Positions 11,251 to 22,078 of a stretch of DNA of 64,000 nt are shown here, piece by piece. Source of the stretch: Hysterium pulicare CBS 123377 (Eukaryota; Ascomycota; Dothideomycetes; Hysteriales; Hysteriaceae); contig AJFK01000645.1 of the NCBI GenBank assembly GCA_000467715.1, positions 1 to 64,000 of the forward strand, given 5' to 3'. The notes beneath the pieces were generated by a model, which did not search any database, was not told the origin of the DNA, and worked only from the letters and a program-made list of their open reading frames with translations. The first letter of the stretch is position 1. Every line of letters starts with the position of its first letter. A program made the position numbers and the translations under genes.

Positions 11251-11917
11251 AGTGAGCGGAATCGAGTTTTTCGTATGCTCTCCGGACGAGAAGGAAGGAA
11301 GCGGGATGGTAAATATTCATGAATGAGAGGTAGAGTACGGCATCTGAACAGGTAGCTGAATGGTGGTGGACAACTTCAAAGGCTGGAGCGGTACACTTAC
11401 ATGGCAATCAGATCACGTGATATCGCGCTTAGGTACCTACCTACTCAGCTGCTTTGTTCCTGCCACTAACAGGTATTCTCTAATGTCACTATTTCTCGTA
11501 TTCAACCAATATCCCGAAAAACAAAGAAGCTCAATAATCAAAGCAACACCGTAACATCATTCAATGAAATCAACCATGAATGAGAGTAAAAATAATCACC
11601 GCTTACGCGTGGTTGAGCTTTATCAAACTCTTCTTCAAAGAAGCTCAATGCTTCCGTTCGCAGCCACACCGCAAGGACCCGCTGGGGCTTGCAGTGGTGT
11701 TTGGGGTCTTGTCAAGACAATGCTGTTTGATGGTCCCTGCTCATTAACAAAGAACTGAGATCTCGTCCAAGCTTTTCCAAAATGTCCAACTTCCATATGC
11801 TATTTGGAGTGGATTTTTCTTTCCATTTCCAATTTCTCCATTCCATCCCATAGCTTTCCCGCCCAAATAGAAGTTTAATGCACATCATCCCCATTCTATT
11901 CTGATGCTTATCCAACC
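11251..11917. other. Intergenic spacer upstream of the kinase array
   Basis: No supported gene. The sequence just before 11918 provides a good start context (ACCATGG) for the first kinase gene. Confidence 0.5.
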
Positions 11918-13942
11918 ATGGCGGCCGCAAGAGCATTTCAAAACCTTCCCGTCCCACTTCATGGAGTGCCCAACGCGCAGGCCCGGCAATTCGGGCCACA
12001 CGAAGACACCGCCATCCAAGCCCTAAATCTTAATCAATGGGATCTAGCAGGATATCGCGAGTTTTCGCAAGCGGCGATCAACAACTCGAATCTGATTAAT
12101 CGCCGTAATCCGAATGGGAAAAGATGGTTGGAATGTAAGTTTCGAAATCCTTTGTTGGAGATTGATGATTGTTGGTTGTACTGGGGCTAATGTCAAGTGA
12201 ATAGGTGGACAGAGGCCTGTACTTCATATAATACCGGCGTGGAATCAGTTGGGGGCTGCGGAACAGCTATTATGGGCTGCAGTGGGGGCGCGCGCAGCTG
12301 GTCTTGGTCCGCCTCCTGCCCTGGGAGAAGAAGAAGAAGAAGGAGGAGAAGGAGGAGGAGAAGAAGAAGAAGGAGAAGAAGGAGAAGGAGAAGGAGAAGG
12401 AGAAGGAGAAGAAGGAGAAGAGCAAGGAGAAGAGCAAGGAGAAAAACAAGGAGAAAAACAAGGAGAAAAACAAGGAGAAGAGCAAGGAGAGAAACAAGGA
12501 GCTATTCATGGAGAAGGCTTGACAACTGCTGATGTAAAGCACGTAAAGGAAGATTTGGAGAGACAGATAGAAGGCTCCGATTGGAGGTACGAGCAGAACA
12601 TTGGTAAAGGCGGCCAGGGGGTCGCCACTCTCTGGGTTCGGCGAGATGAAGATGGGGACGTCATTGATGTAAGATTCGTCAAACAAAAAGTGGTTTACCG
12701 TGGATGTTATTGACTAACGCAATTCCATCAGCACGTAGTAGTCAAGAGAAATCTCCACACTGACTATGAATCAGTGAAAATGGCCACCCTCGAAAGTATC
12801 ATTCATCAAAATCTGGAAATTTCTAAGTGCGACAAAATACTAAGGAATCGTGGTCGTGCATTCCGGCCGGAAGATCACGGTGGGATCAGATTTGTTTACA
12901 TATACACGAAGTATGCGCCGTACGGAAACTTAGGCGAACTGATGTACAGACATCAAATCAGTAAAAGGCCGATACCGGAACCGTTTCTCTGGTTTGTATT
13001 CAGAGCGTTGAGTGAAGCGATAGAGACACTCGCCACTGGTAGGTGCCAGGAGCTCAATGGTGATGCACCTGACTGGGTGGAACTTGTGCATTTGGATATC
13101 AAACCAGTAAACATCTTCTTGGACTTGCAAGGGCAGCCTTATCCTTTATTTGTCACGCCAGTATTAGCCGACTTCGGGTGTGTTTTCCGAGTAACAGGGA
13201 ATGAAGGAGACGCTTGGTCGGCGCGAACCCTGGGCACGCCCTCTTGGAAATCTCCAGTATGTGCTTCAAAGACTTATTCTTGCTATATCTTTGAATAGAA
13301 ACTGACTCAAATTAGGAGCAACATGAAAATGATCCCGCAATGCCACTCGCTACTAAAGATCCTTTGACTCATAAATCAGACGTCTTCGCCGTCGGCCTTG
13401 TCATGTGGACTTTGATGCGTTGTCTTGTCGAAACAATCCCCAAGTTGGATTTTGAAATGTTAATGCAAGGTCGAAAGGGACTACGTAATGGCGAGATGAC
13501 CGCGAGCGCCCTGTCGGCTCCAATTTCAGGTGGCCTATATTCAAAAAAGCTTGAAAAACTGGTTGAAAGATGTTTGACCACCGATTGGGCGCAACGACCA
13601 GATTACGAACAACTGCGAGAGGGGACGAAGAGTGGACTCGTGTATGCATCGGAAGTATTTGGGGATTTCTCAGGCAATCCGCGTGGGCCTGAACTTTTTC
13701 AAGCCTATAAGCCAATAATGGATCCCGTCGACTTTACTAGTTGGATTGACGAATATCTCGCTAATAAGGACGATGATGATGGGAAAAGAGAAAAAAGTAG
13801 AAAGAGGCGCAATGATGGTGAACCGCAAGGTGAACGAAAGAGGTCTAGGGGCCCTTCTGGGGGAGTGGCGGATTCACAGTCGAGAGCGGGGCGCAGGGAC
13901 AGCATTGAATCAGCTAGACGAGCAGCAACGGTTAGAAAATAA
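11918..13942 (+). CDS. HMG-box-like/protein kinase fusion, array member 1
   Basis: Four exons (11918-12134, 12205-12668, 12732-13256 and 13316-13942) encode 610 aa, with introns of 70, 63 and 59 nt. Residues about 45-104 (GYREFSQAAINN, then IIPAWNQLGAAEQLLW) resemble an HMG box split by a phase-1 intron. Residues 113-175 are almost only Glu, Gly, Gln and Lys. The kinase domain follows: glycine loop IGKGGQGVATLWV (from about 205), VVVK with Lys232, HLDIKPVNIFL (about 346, Arg of HRD replaced by Leu), ADFG (373-376), GTPSWKSPE and HKSDVFAVG. A late RPDYEQL marks the end of the domain. All core catalytic residues are present, so activity is plausible. The C-terminus is basic (SRKRRND, RKRSRG), possibly nuclear. 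It has the best-preserved glycine loop of the three paralogues. Substrate unknown. Confidence 0.82.
12325..12500 (+). repeat. In-frame purine-rich low-complexity tract with seven 12-bp units
   Basis: The coding strand is purine-only over most of this tract and encodes Glu/Gly runs. From 12414 to 12497 it resolves into seven 12-bp units encoding GEEQ or GEKQ. It sits in the linker between the HMG-like and kinase regions. Length changes in units of three bases would leave the frame intact. Confidence 0.9.
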
Positions 13943-14835
13943 AGTCTAGAATGTACGCGAAGTAATTCTGTCTAACAATAAATTGACTGTGGAATCTAAG
14001 AGGCCTGGAAGGCGATGTACGACTCAATAATGGAGACGAGAAGATAGGCGGAGGGTAAGATTGAAAGCCAAAGCGGAAGCAGAATCATGAAGAATACGCA
14101 GGTAGGTGGAGTGAAATTAATTCTAAACAGTCCTACCACCATTAGCTTACTTGCATAGCTGTAAGTTGATATTAACAATAATTGCTCTTGAGACGTGAAA
14201 GAAGGTGGAGACAAGTGCCAAGGGATAGAACTAAGCTTAACCGGGAAATAGTTTTGCCGGCTCCGGGTTGCTGTGCCGCATCTATTCCTTTCTTCGCATC
14301 CTTTGTTCCTCAACACCATGCTACGAATTCGTGATAAATCCTACCTCTCACCCTGGTCATCTGGCAACTTGGGCCAACCGACTTTCATTCGTCATCTAAG
14401 CCATCAACTAATTAACTAAGACAGCAGGAAGCTTCAACGCGATGATTTGAGGAGGTGGAAATTGGACCTGTTTGGGTCATGGGTCATCTGGTCGTCATGA
14501 CCACGATTTACAGCACATTGTTCATTAGCCTCCCTCTTGGTTATTCCAAATAACTGCAACAAAGGGAGACGATGCTTGCTTCCGCTCGCGGCTCATGCAA
14601 TATCAAGCGCCACTCGGGCGCACATGCGCATCGTTTGTTTTCTTGACAAAGAATTATTCTTGCATTGCTTTTTGCGAAGTTAGGTAGTGTCTTTGTTTCG
14701 TATCTTCATGTTCAACTTCTAGAGTCCGCGAAATTCAATACACATTGGTGCTTACTCTGCTCTCAGTAATTGATATAGCACCTTTTCTCCTGTACTCAGT
14801 AAACCTGATATCAGATTTTCCGCAGGATTGTCACA
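13943..14835. other. Intergenic spacer between kinase-array members 1 and 2
   Basis: Nearly 900 nt without a recognisable gene. It presumably holds the 3' end of member 1 and the promoter of member 2. Confidence 0.5.
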
Positions 14836-17171
14836 ATGGCTTCCACTGCTCCACTACCTGAGAATGAAATACCAAATGCCCAAACGAGACAGCGCCATGA
14901 GCTTGAGCGAAAGAGATTCAATAAAATGGATCAAATCGAACAACGTGGGTATTTAGAGTACACCCAATGGAAGATAGACAATTGTCGTCCAGTTAAGGAC
15001 AAAGATAGGAACGATATACCTTTCTTTCTAGGCAAGCCCATCTTTCCCGCAGAACACTGATCACAGATGCTAGAAGGCTGATGAGTACTTCTGCAGTGGG
15101 CAAAAGACCTAAACAGTTCCCTGATATGTGGAAGAACCGATCTCTTAATGAGAAACACCATTTTGAAAATTTAGGTGCGATTGCTCAGAACTTGGATCTG
15201 CCACACAACCCCGTTGGACCTCGTCAGCTCGAATATCACCAGCAGCGGCAGCAGCCACCGGCTGGAGCGGCTCCTCCCGGTCCTACTGCTGGCGGGATCG
15301 AAAGTGAAGACGGGCTAGACGATGAGGACGGGATTGAAATCGATGCCGGGATTGAAGTCGATGGCACGCATAGAGAGGAGCATCCACTAGTCGAGACTTC
15401 CGAGAGTGAATCACCCGCAATACGTACAAAAAATTATGACAGCGAACATGAATTGCCTCCCTCTTCAGCGAGCCCCGAGACGCGACATATCATCTCAAGT
15501 CTTCACAAGGTCTGGCAATACGCTCAAATGATATACACTCCCGAAAGGGACAAAAACATAGAAAATGAGCGTGAGCGGTCTCGCACCGTTGCCCTTTGGG
15601 TGCGTGGCGATGCGGATGGCAATATATCCGATGTGAGACTAGTTCTACGGTATCTCCTCACCCCTTTGGAAGTAGTGCTGACACGTAGGGTTCTTAGCGA
15701 ATGGTAGTCAAAATGGTGGACTTGAATCTCCACCATCAACGTGATGAAGAACGTAACAAGCTCGATGAGGAGATCAGAATTCATTTGCACAGGCTAACTC
15801 CAATCGGCTGTCGCAATATTCTACGATGCAGAGCATCTTCCGAGCGGCGAGATTGTAGGTTTCCAATGGTCTACATTTATACCGATTACGCCCCATTTGG
15901 GAGTTTGAAAGATCTAATGAAGCGGCATCGTGAGAACAAAAAGTAAGTTGCTACATATCGACGATGGTTTCATGAACTATTCTTTTCCGCAAACCGCTTC
16001 ATTGATTCTAATCTGTTTCAGACCCATTCCCGAACCCTTCCTGTGGTTTATCTTTCGGGGCATGAGTGAAGCGATTGACACTCTCGCCAGAGGAAAGCGC
16101 ATTAGTAAAGATAGCGACAAAGTAAAGACACCATGGCGCCGCATAGTTCATTTTGATATCAAACCTGCGAATTTTGTGCTTGGCGAGAGGCCAAAGCAAA
16201 AAACCGGCGTGCGGTACCCCTCCTATCCAACTGTGCTGATGGCCGATTTTGGAGAAGCAGCTGAATTCAATAACAATGCTGATCAAGATGATTTTGACGA
16301 AAAGCGGGGTAGGGGAACACAGTACTGGAAAGCGCCGGTATGGTGCAAAGCCTTAGAAACCTTCGAACCCGATATTCTAATGAGAGTGTAGGAAGCAATG
16401 CTACTTGGCGAAGGAGTGACGGAGCCTGACGAACAAGGAGTGACGGGCTTTGACGAGCAAGAAACACCAGAGTCTGACCAGCAAGAAATGCCAGAGTCCA
16501 ATCAGCATGGACCTCCAGACTCTGACCAGCAAAGGACAACGGAGTCTTACCGACAAGAAACTGCCTCCTGGCCTTTGAATGCAAAAACCGACATTTTTTG
16601 CATCGGAATCATCATGTGGAGCCTCATGCACTGCCCCGATTTTGACAGCGAATTGCTCCAGCAATTTCGTGGAGATGATTTCCGCAATCCCAGTACTTTA
16701 CCTATCAAGCCTATGGTGGCACGGACGGGCTTGTATTCTCGCAATCTTAGCGAGCTTGTTGAAAAGTGTCTTTCCTGGCAGCAGGAACAGAGACCTAGCG
16801 CTGAAGAACTTCGAATAGAAACAAAAAAGGGCCTCAAGCAAATGGTAGACCATTACGGATCAGATTTCAGAGATGAATTTGAACCACGCATCGGTTCTCA
16901 GCCGATTCTCCCTGAGGAGAACAATGACGAGTACCAAATTGGTACAGGTATGCCTAAGCCGAAACGACTTAAGGTACGCGATTTGGCCCATGAGGACGAG
17001 GAAGATGAAATATCTGTACCACCTGCTAAGGGGCACGGAAAGCTCCGTCGCCGTCATGTTATCAACAATGGAGAGGATAAGACCAATACAAATGAGAAAA
17101 TGCCTGTGCAGACCCAAGGCACAAGGAGACGCAAAAGGCGAATGATCGTTGATGAAGATGAGAGCGAATGA
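14836..17171 (+). CDS. HMG-box-like/protein kinase fusion, array member 2
   Basis: Five exons (14836-15031, 15097-15632, 15698-15942, 16022-16337 and 16392-17171) encode 690 aa. The first intron is best read as a GC-AG intron (GCAAGC...GCAG, 65 nt). This keeps the phase-1 position seen in both paralogues and aligns VGKRPKQFPDMWKNRS with CGQRPVLHIIPAWNQL of member 1. The HMG-like region spans about residues 38-90. The glycine loop is eroded, but the shared motif LWVRGDADGNI leads to RMVVK (Lys249). HFDIKPANFVL lies near 369, ADFG near 401, then KAPEAM. Right after APE comes an insert of imperfect repeats (DEQ, ESDQQ, ESNQ; residues about 440-487), then KTDIFCIGIIMWSLM. The tail is basic and acidic. 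Loss of the glycine loop may weaken ATP binding. A pseudokinase is possible. Confidence 0.8.
16420..16560 (+). repeat. Imperfect in-frame repeat inserted after the kinase APE motif
   Basis: About five imperfect units of roughly 30 bp encode variations on ESDQQEMP and DEQET. The insert lies between subdomains VIII and IX of the second kinase, where members 1 and 3 have only short or unrelated sequence. Confidence 0.75.
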
Positions 17172-17502
17172 TCCTCCCAAAACAGTCAATGCGCTCTAGC
17201 AACACTCTATCCAAGCATCATCCGCGAGAAACAAGCCATGGTATAGCCAATAGCCAATTTTTGAACCTTTGTTCAGATCTACACACTAAGCTTTTCCGTT
17301 TGCGGTCAACATTCAGCAAGGCACAAAACTTCTTTCTCTTGACAACAAAGACCTCATCATGATTCGTCCAAAGTTCTCACGCTCCATTATCATGCTCTCC
17401 ATTATATGCCGTGCTCTTGATATGTAGCCATTTTCTTTGGTCTCAAGCACACATCTTGAAGCCAGTCCCTGCTATACTCGTAACTTAATACCCTTAGCAA
17501 AT
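17172..17502. other. Intergenic spacer between kinase-array members 2 and 3
   Basis: Short spacer of about 330 nt. An in-frame ATG at 17437 would add 22 residues to member 3. The ATG at 17503 is preferred because MPPKK begins the recognisable basic N-terminus. Confidence 0.5.
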
Positions 17503-20431
17503 ATGCCCCCTAAAAAAATACCTAAGCCTGACGCTCAGGGCGTACAGACGGCGTTAGCAAGAAATCTCCCGGCTAACGAGCTAGACGGATTCATTACCAT
17601 TGAAGATCCGATAGAACAACAAGCTTACCTCATCTTCGCTTCTGCCAAGATCAAACATTCGAAAAAGGTTGGCAAAACTGGTCACAAGCGACATTACTTC
17701 GAAAGTATAGCCATCTATTCCGATCTAGCAATAAAGTTGTAACTGATTCGCTCTAATGTGAGATAGAACCTGAGAATCAAAAGAAACTCATTGAAGCGTG
17801 GAACAAATTAAACCCTGAGGAGAAAGATGAATGGCGGGATCTGATACCAACGCCGCAGCTACCACAAGCACCACCACCTCCTCCTTCTGCTCATCCTCCT
17901 TCTGCTCATCCTCCTTCTGCTCCTCATCCACCACGTCTACCGCCTGAGGTTATCACCGAGGAAGGCCATGAAGCCGAGCCTGAATCCAATGATAGCGCTA
18001 AGAAGACGCCTACTTGTTTTCTTAGCGAGGATGATGAAGATCATATTGGAGACTATATCAAACGAGAGTTGAAGCGGGGTGACTGGCGATATAGAGACGT
18101 GATATACGAGGGAGGTGGACTTGTACAAGCCACACATCGGGAGATGGGCATGAAAATGATTAGTTTTTGGGTCCGACTCGATTCGCATGGTAACATAAAG
18201 AAGGTAAACTACCTTTATTGAAGTTCTTTTGGGGCATTCAACTAAGATTTATGCGTGTTCAGCGCATGGTGGTCAAGCTAGCCCAACCCAAAAGCTCATT
18301 CGATCGAAAAGCGGCATTGCGGGAATCGGCCGTTCATTATAAACTGCATTCCACTGAATGCTATAACATATTGAAGTACCATGGAGCCTCTAGAAGACGC
18401 TCTACAAGAGGTCGAACCCATTACATATGTACGTAAGGTTCGGGTACAAGTCCATGCCCTCGTCTTTGTACTTTTCTTTCATATGTTCACTACCCACATC
18501 CCATTCGAGTAGTAGCCGAAGATTAGAACACTATAAGGAGAAGTATTAAACGGGTTCTGTTAGTACCAAAATCCCCTTTTTGAAACTCATGCTAATTGTA
18601 CCCCTACCTTTAGACATGGATTATGCACCGCATTGGGACCTAAACAACCTAATGATGAAACATAATGAAGCGTTAAGGTAGACCAATGCAGCTCGTTGAA
18701 AAAGCTACATAGACTGACTTCTTGAATAGAGCAGTACCAGAACCATTCATATGGTATGTCTTTCGAGCACTGAGTGAAGCGGTGGAGACAATGACTACGG
18801 GAAGCTGCTACGATCAAAAAACAGATCGGACAAATAATTGGAAACCTATTGTCCACCTTGATATCAAGCCTGAGAACATATTCCTGACGACGTCAATGGG
18901 GCCCGATGAGCTCTATCCGCTGCCAGTTCTAGCGGATTTCGGCTTGGCTTATTGGGAACGGGATGATGATGATGAAGCGAACGATGATAGCGAAGAATAT
19001 GACAGCGACGATATGGGCACGCTGGATATGGACCACTTCCGTCTCCATGGAACAGAGAGTTGGAAAGCACCTGTATGTCAAATAGTAATAAAATATTAGT
19101 GCTCCACCCGACTAATGCATAAGCAGGAGCAAGGAGAAAAGCTCGGCTTGCCGATCGATCACCCGGACAATTGTCTACACTCGCATTGGGCATTTAACGA
19201 CAAGACAGATATCTTTGCAATTGGTCTAGTAATATGGAGCTTGATGCGCTGCACGGTGGACTACCCGCCAGGAGCTCTTGAGAATAAATCTAATAAGGAT
19301 ACCGAGCCAGATCCTACGCAAAATTCCGAGGGAATGCCTGAGGTAATTGAAAATGAAGTTTATGAGCAGGATCCTGAGCGGGATCCTGATCATCATACCA
19401 GCCAACCTATCGATCAGCAACCCCACTCGCATGTTGCACACAAACACGTACCAGCATGGGATATAGCGTTGGAACTTCGTCGGAAAGAACTTCGCCGAAT
19501 AGACGTTACCGACCCTACCGAAATAATAATACCAGAGTCGGGCGGGTTATACTCCAAGCGTCTACACGACCTTGTCAGCCGCTGCCTATCTTTTAAGCAA
19601 AGACAGAGGCCGGGGTACCTGGAGCTCCGAAAGGAGACGCAGGATGGATGTGCATCCATGTTGGCTTTCTTCGGGAACTTTTGGGATACGCCTGCAGAAG
19701 AGGTGGATCCTGGTCTTTTGCCGATTATCGAAGAGGAGCAGTTCTTGTTCAGACTTGGTGATCCCGGTGTTGGGGGGACGCCGAGACGACCGAAACGAAG
19801 AGAAGACCGGACGTCCGACGATGGTGGGGAGGGTCAGGGTGATGGTGGTGGAGAGGACTGGAATATTCATGGCCCACGGAAAAAGCCAAGAACTGGTGAC
19901 CATCCTGCAGGCCCTGGAGCCGAAGAAGTTCCGCCTTGGATATCGTTGATGTTGGAGAGAGCAAGGAGAGAAGTAGATGAACGAGCAGCTGAACGAGCAG
20001 CTGAAAAAGCAGCTGAACAAGCAGCTGAACAACGACAAATTGCACAAGAACAGTTGAAAGCATATGAAGAGGGCTTGAACGAATCGGAAGATGGTCCATC
20101 GGAAGGAGAAAGCGATGCACCAGAGGTGTACAAAGAAGGTCGGGGTGATGCTCATGGTCAGTTGCCACCCGAGGAACCACTGGAAGAGGAGTTCATATAC
20201 AGCGGCTCAGAGGACGAAGGAGGGTATGTTTCAGATAAGGATGCATCCTTTGAAGACGACGAGAGAGAGAGAGCTTCCGATGAAGAGTTACCGGTGGAAG
20301 CAGAGGAAGAGGAATCATCAGATGGGCTACATCTTGGGTGGACTAGTCGGAAAGACAAGCCTCGGACTAAGAAGACAGGGAGAGGAACTGGGAAGCGAGC
20401 AGAATGGGATCGCGCGTTTGGATTTGCATAG
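17503..20431 (+). CDS. HMG-box-like/protein kinase fusion, array member 3
   Basis: Six exons (17503-17704, 17767-18203, 18263-18428, 18614-18677, 18730-19072 and 19127-20431) encode 838 aa. Exon 4 is only 64 nt; it restores DYAPHWDLNNLMMKH, equivalent to DYAPFGSLKDLMKRH of member 2. Residues 40-93 give the clearest HMG-box match of the three: AYLIFASAKI, then KKLIEAWNKLNPEEKDEWRD. A Pro/Ser/Ala/His linker follows. The kinase has a partial glycine loop (YEGGGLVQ), FWVRLDSHGNI, RMVVK (Lys218), HLDIKPENIFL (about 333), ADFG (about 358), KAPEQ and DKTDIFAIG. A long insert separates subdomains IX and XI. The C-terminal 250 residues are charged, with a coiled-coil-like Ala/Glu repeat. The phase-2 intron before the VPEPF segment is shared with member 2 but absent from member 1. 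Confidence 0.8.
17880..17924 (+). repeat. Three 15-bp in-frame units encoding PPSAH
   Basis: Units at 17880-17894, 17895-17909 and 17910-17924, the last with a variant end, encode PPSAH/PPSAP in the linker between the HMG-like and kinase regions of member 3. Confidence 0.85.
19979..20026 (+). repeat. Four 12-bp in-frame units encoding E(R/K/Q)AA
   Basis: Four near-identical 12-bp units lie in the C-terminal tail of member 3 and encode an Ala/Glu helix likely to form a coiled coil. Confidence 0.85.
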
Positions 20432-20928
20432 TTACTACTGGACCGGAGTGAACGTCGTCTTAGATAGCAAAATCACACTCACTCACATTTCAATAGTCTA
20501 TATTCTTCTCAAAGTCAAAACAACCAAAGAGCGCTATGCACCATCCAACCCGTCCATCCCATCCATCAATGACCGGAGTGATAGCTAAAATTCATTTGGG
20601 AATATTGCATCGACTTACAAAACAACTGAAAACAACGCTCTAAGTATTTTATATGAGAAGTGATTACTCCATATGAGTGCGATGGCATCGCGATGAGCTA
20701 AGTATTGGCTTGAAGAACGTAGCATCTGCAATCTGTTCGAAATGAAAGACGTGATGAATGTGATGACTAAGATTACTCGCTCCGTCACTGCACGTGATGT
20801 GGCACTTTGCCAAGCCCACACTCTTGGCACCACCGCACCAAAATCCACAGCCTCTGTCAAATTCAAATCCAGACGAACGAGGAATTCACGACAACACCAC
20901 AATCGACGACGACTGACGAACCGCCACC
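20432..20928. promoter_or_regulatory. Spacer holding the RPS18 promoter
   Basis: About 500 nt between the third kinase gene and the RPS18 start. No specific element can be assigned with confidence. Confidence 0.4.
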
Positions 20929-22078
20929 ATGTGTATGTTACCCTTTCAATTCATTCATTTATCTCTAGATATTTTCAAGGCACAAGAAGCGATTGCGACT
21001 GTGGCGGCTGTCCGTACAAAAGTACCTACTCAATGTCGATAACCTTCGCGCTTGTATCTGGAAACGATCAAAATGCATCCCTACACTGAGAATTATCACT
21101 AACTAGCTTAACAGCGCTCGTCTCAGGAGAGAAGTCGAAGTACGTACAGTCCTTTTAGTCCGGATTTGGTCGGATTGGCAATTCACCAACAGCCACATCT
21201 TTCCCCATCCTTCCATACTGTGGTCCTTGATCGCAATCTTCGACTCCATCGCTACCTCATTACGCATGGGCACTCTACAAAAATAAAACGAACCGACTGT
21301 GGAGGGTATCGATATCGTAATACCTGAGAATACTTTATGAACATGCGCCAGGTCTTCGATCGCCTTGTCTCCCAAAGAGCATGACGATAGGAGACCTACT
21401 TCTCACAGGCGCACAATCTAAGCAACAACGATTTATTTGCGTACTGAGGTAGCGATGAAGTTCAGGAACGGCGTCGAAACGCCACGAGCTGGATACCATT
21501 CACCAATTTGTTAAACTATTATTCCGCCGGGTGTCCGTCAATTGGATAAGAGCATCTGCTAATGTTAAATCTGCAGCTTTCAATACATTATCCGTTTATT
21601 AAATACAAACGTCGATGGCAAGCAAAAGGTCATGTACGCCTTGACCAAGATTAAGGGTGTCGGTCGCCGATACTCCAACTTGGTCTGCAAAAAGGCCGAT
21701 GTCGATCTTACCAAGCGTGCCGGTGACCTTACCTCCGAAGAGCTCGAACGTATCGTGACCATCATCCAAAACCCTCTGCAATGTAAGCACTACTACGTGT
21801 TTGGACGCAAATCAGCAAACGGCGGAAGCTAACATTGACCAAAAGACAAAATCCGCTCATGGTTCCTTAACAGGCAACGCGATATCGTCGACGGCAAGAA
21901 CTCTCAGATCTTGGCCAACGGTGTTGACAGCAAACTGCGTGAGGATTTGGAACGTCTGAAGAAGATCCGTGCTCACCGCGGTCTGCGACACTACTGGGGC
22001 CTCCGCGTGCGTGGTCAGCACTCGAAGACGACTGGCCGACGAGGACGTACCGTTGGTGTGTCGAAGAAGAAGGGTTAA
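20929..22078 (+). CDS. RPS18: 40S ribosomal protein S18 (uS13)
   Basis: Four coding exons (20929-20932, 21115-21139, 21577-21782 and 21846-22078) give 155 aa, the normal length for this protein. The first coding exon is just ATG plus one base. The spliced start reads [19 protein letters not shown], then [21 protein letters not shown] and the C-terminus [11 protein letters not shown], all characteristic of eukaryotic S18. Introns measure 182, 437 and 63 nt. Early, long introns are usual in fungal ribosomal-protein genes. The protein sits in the head of the small subunit near the inter-subunit bridges and is essential. Confidence 0.97.

Noticed and set aside
21140-21576. Possible C/D-box snoRNA in RPS18 intron 2 (TGACGA and CTGA boxes)
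   Set aside because: The C box has a mismatch and there is no terminal stem or convincing C'/D' pair.
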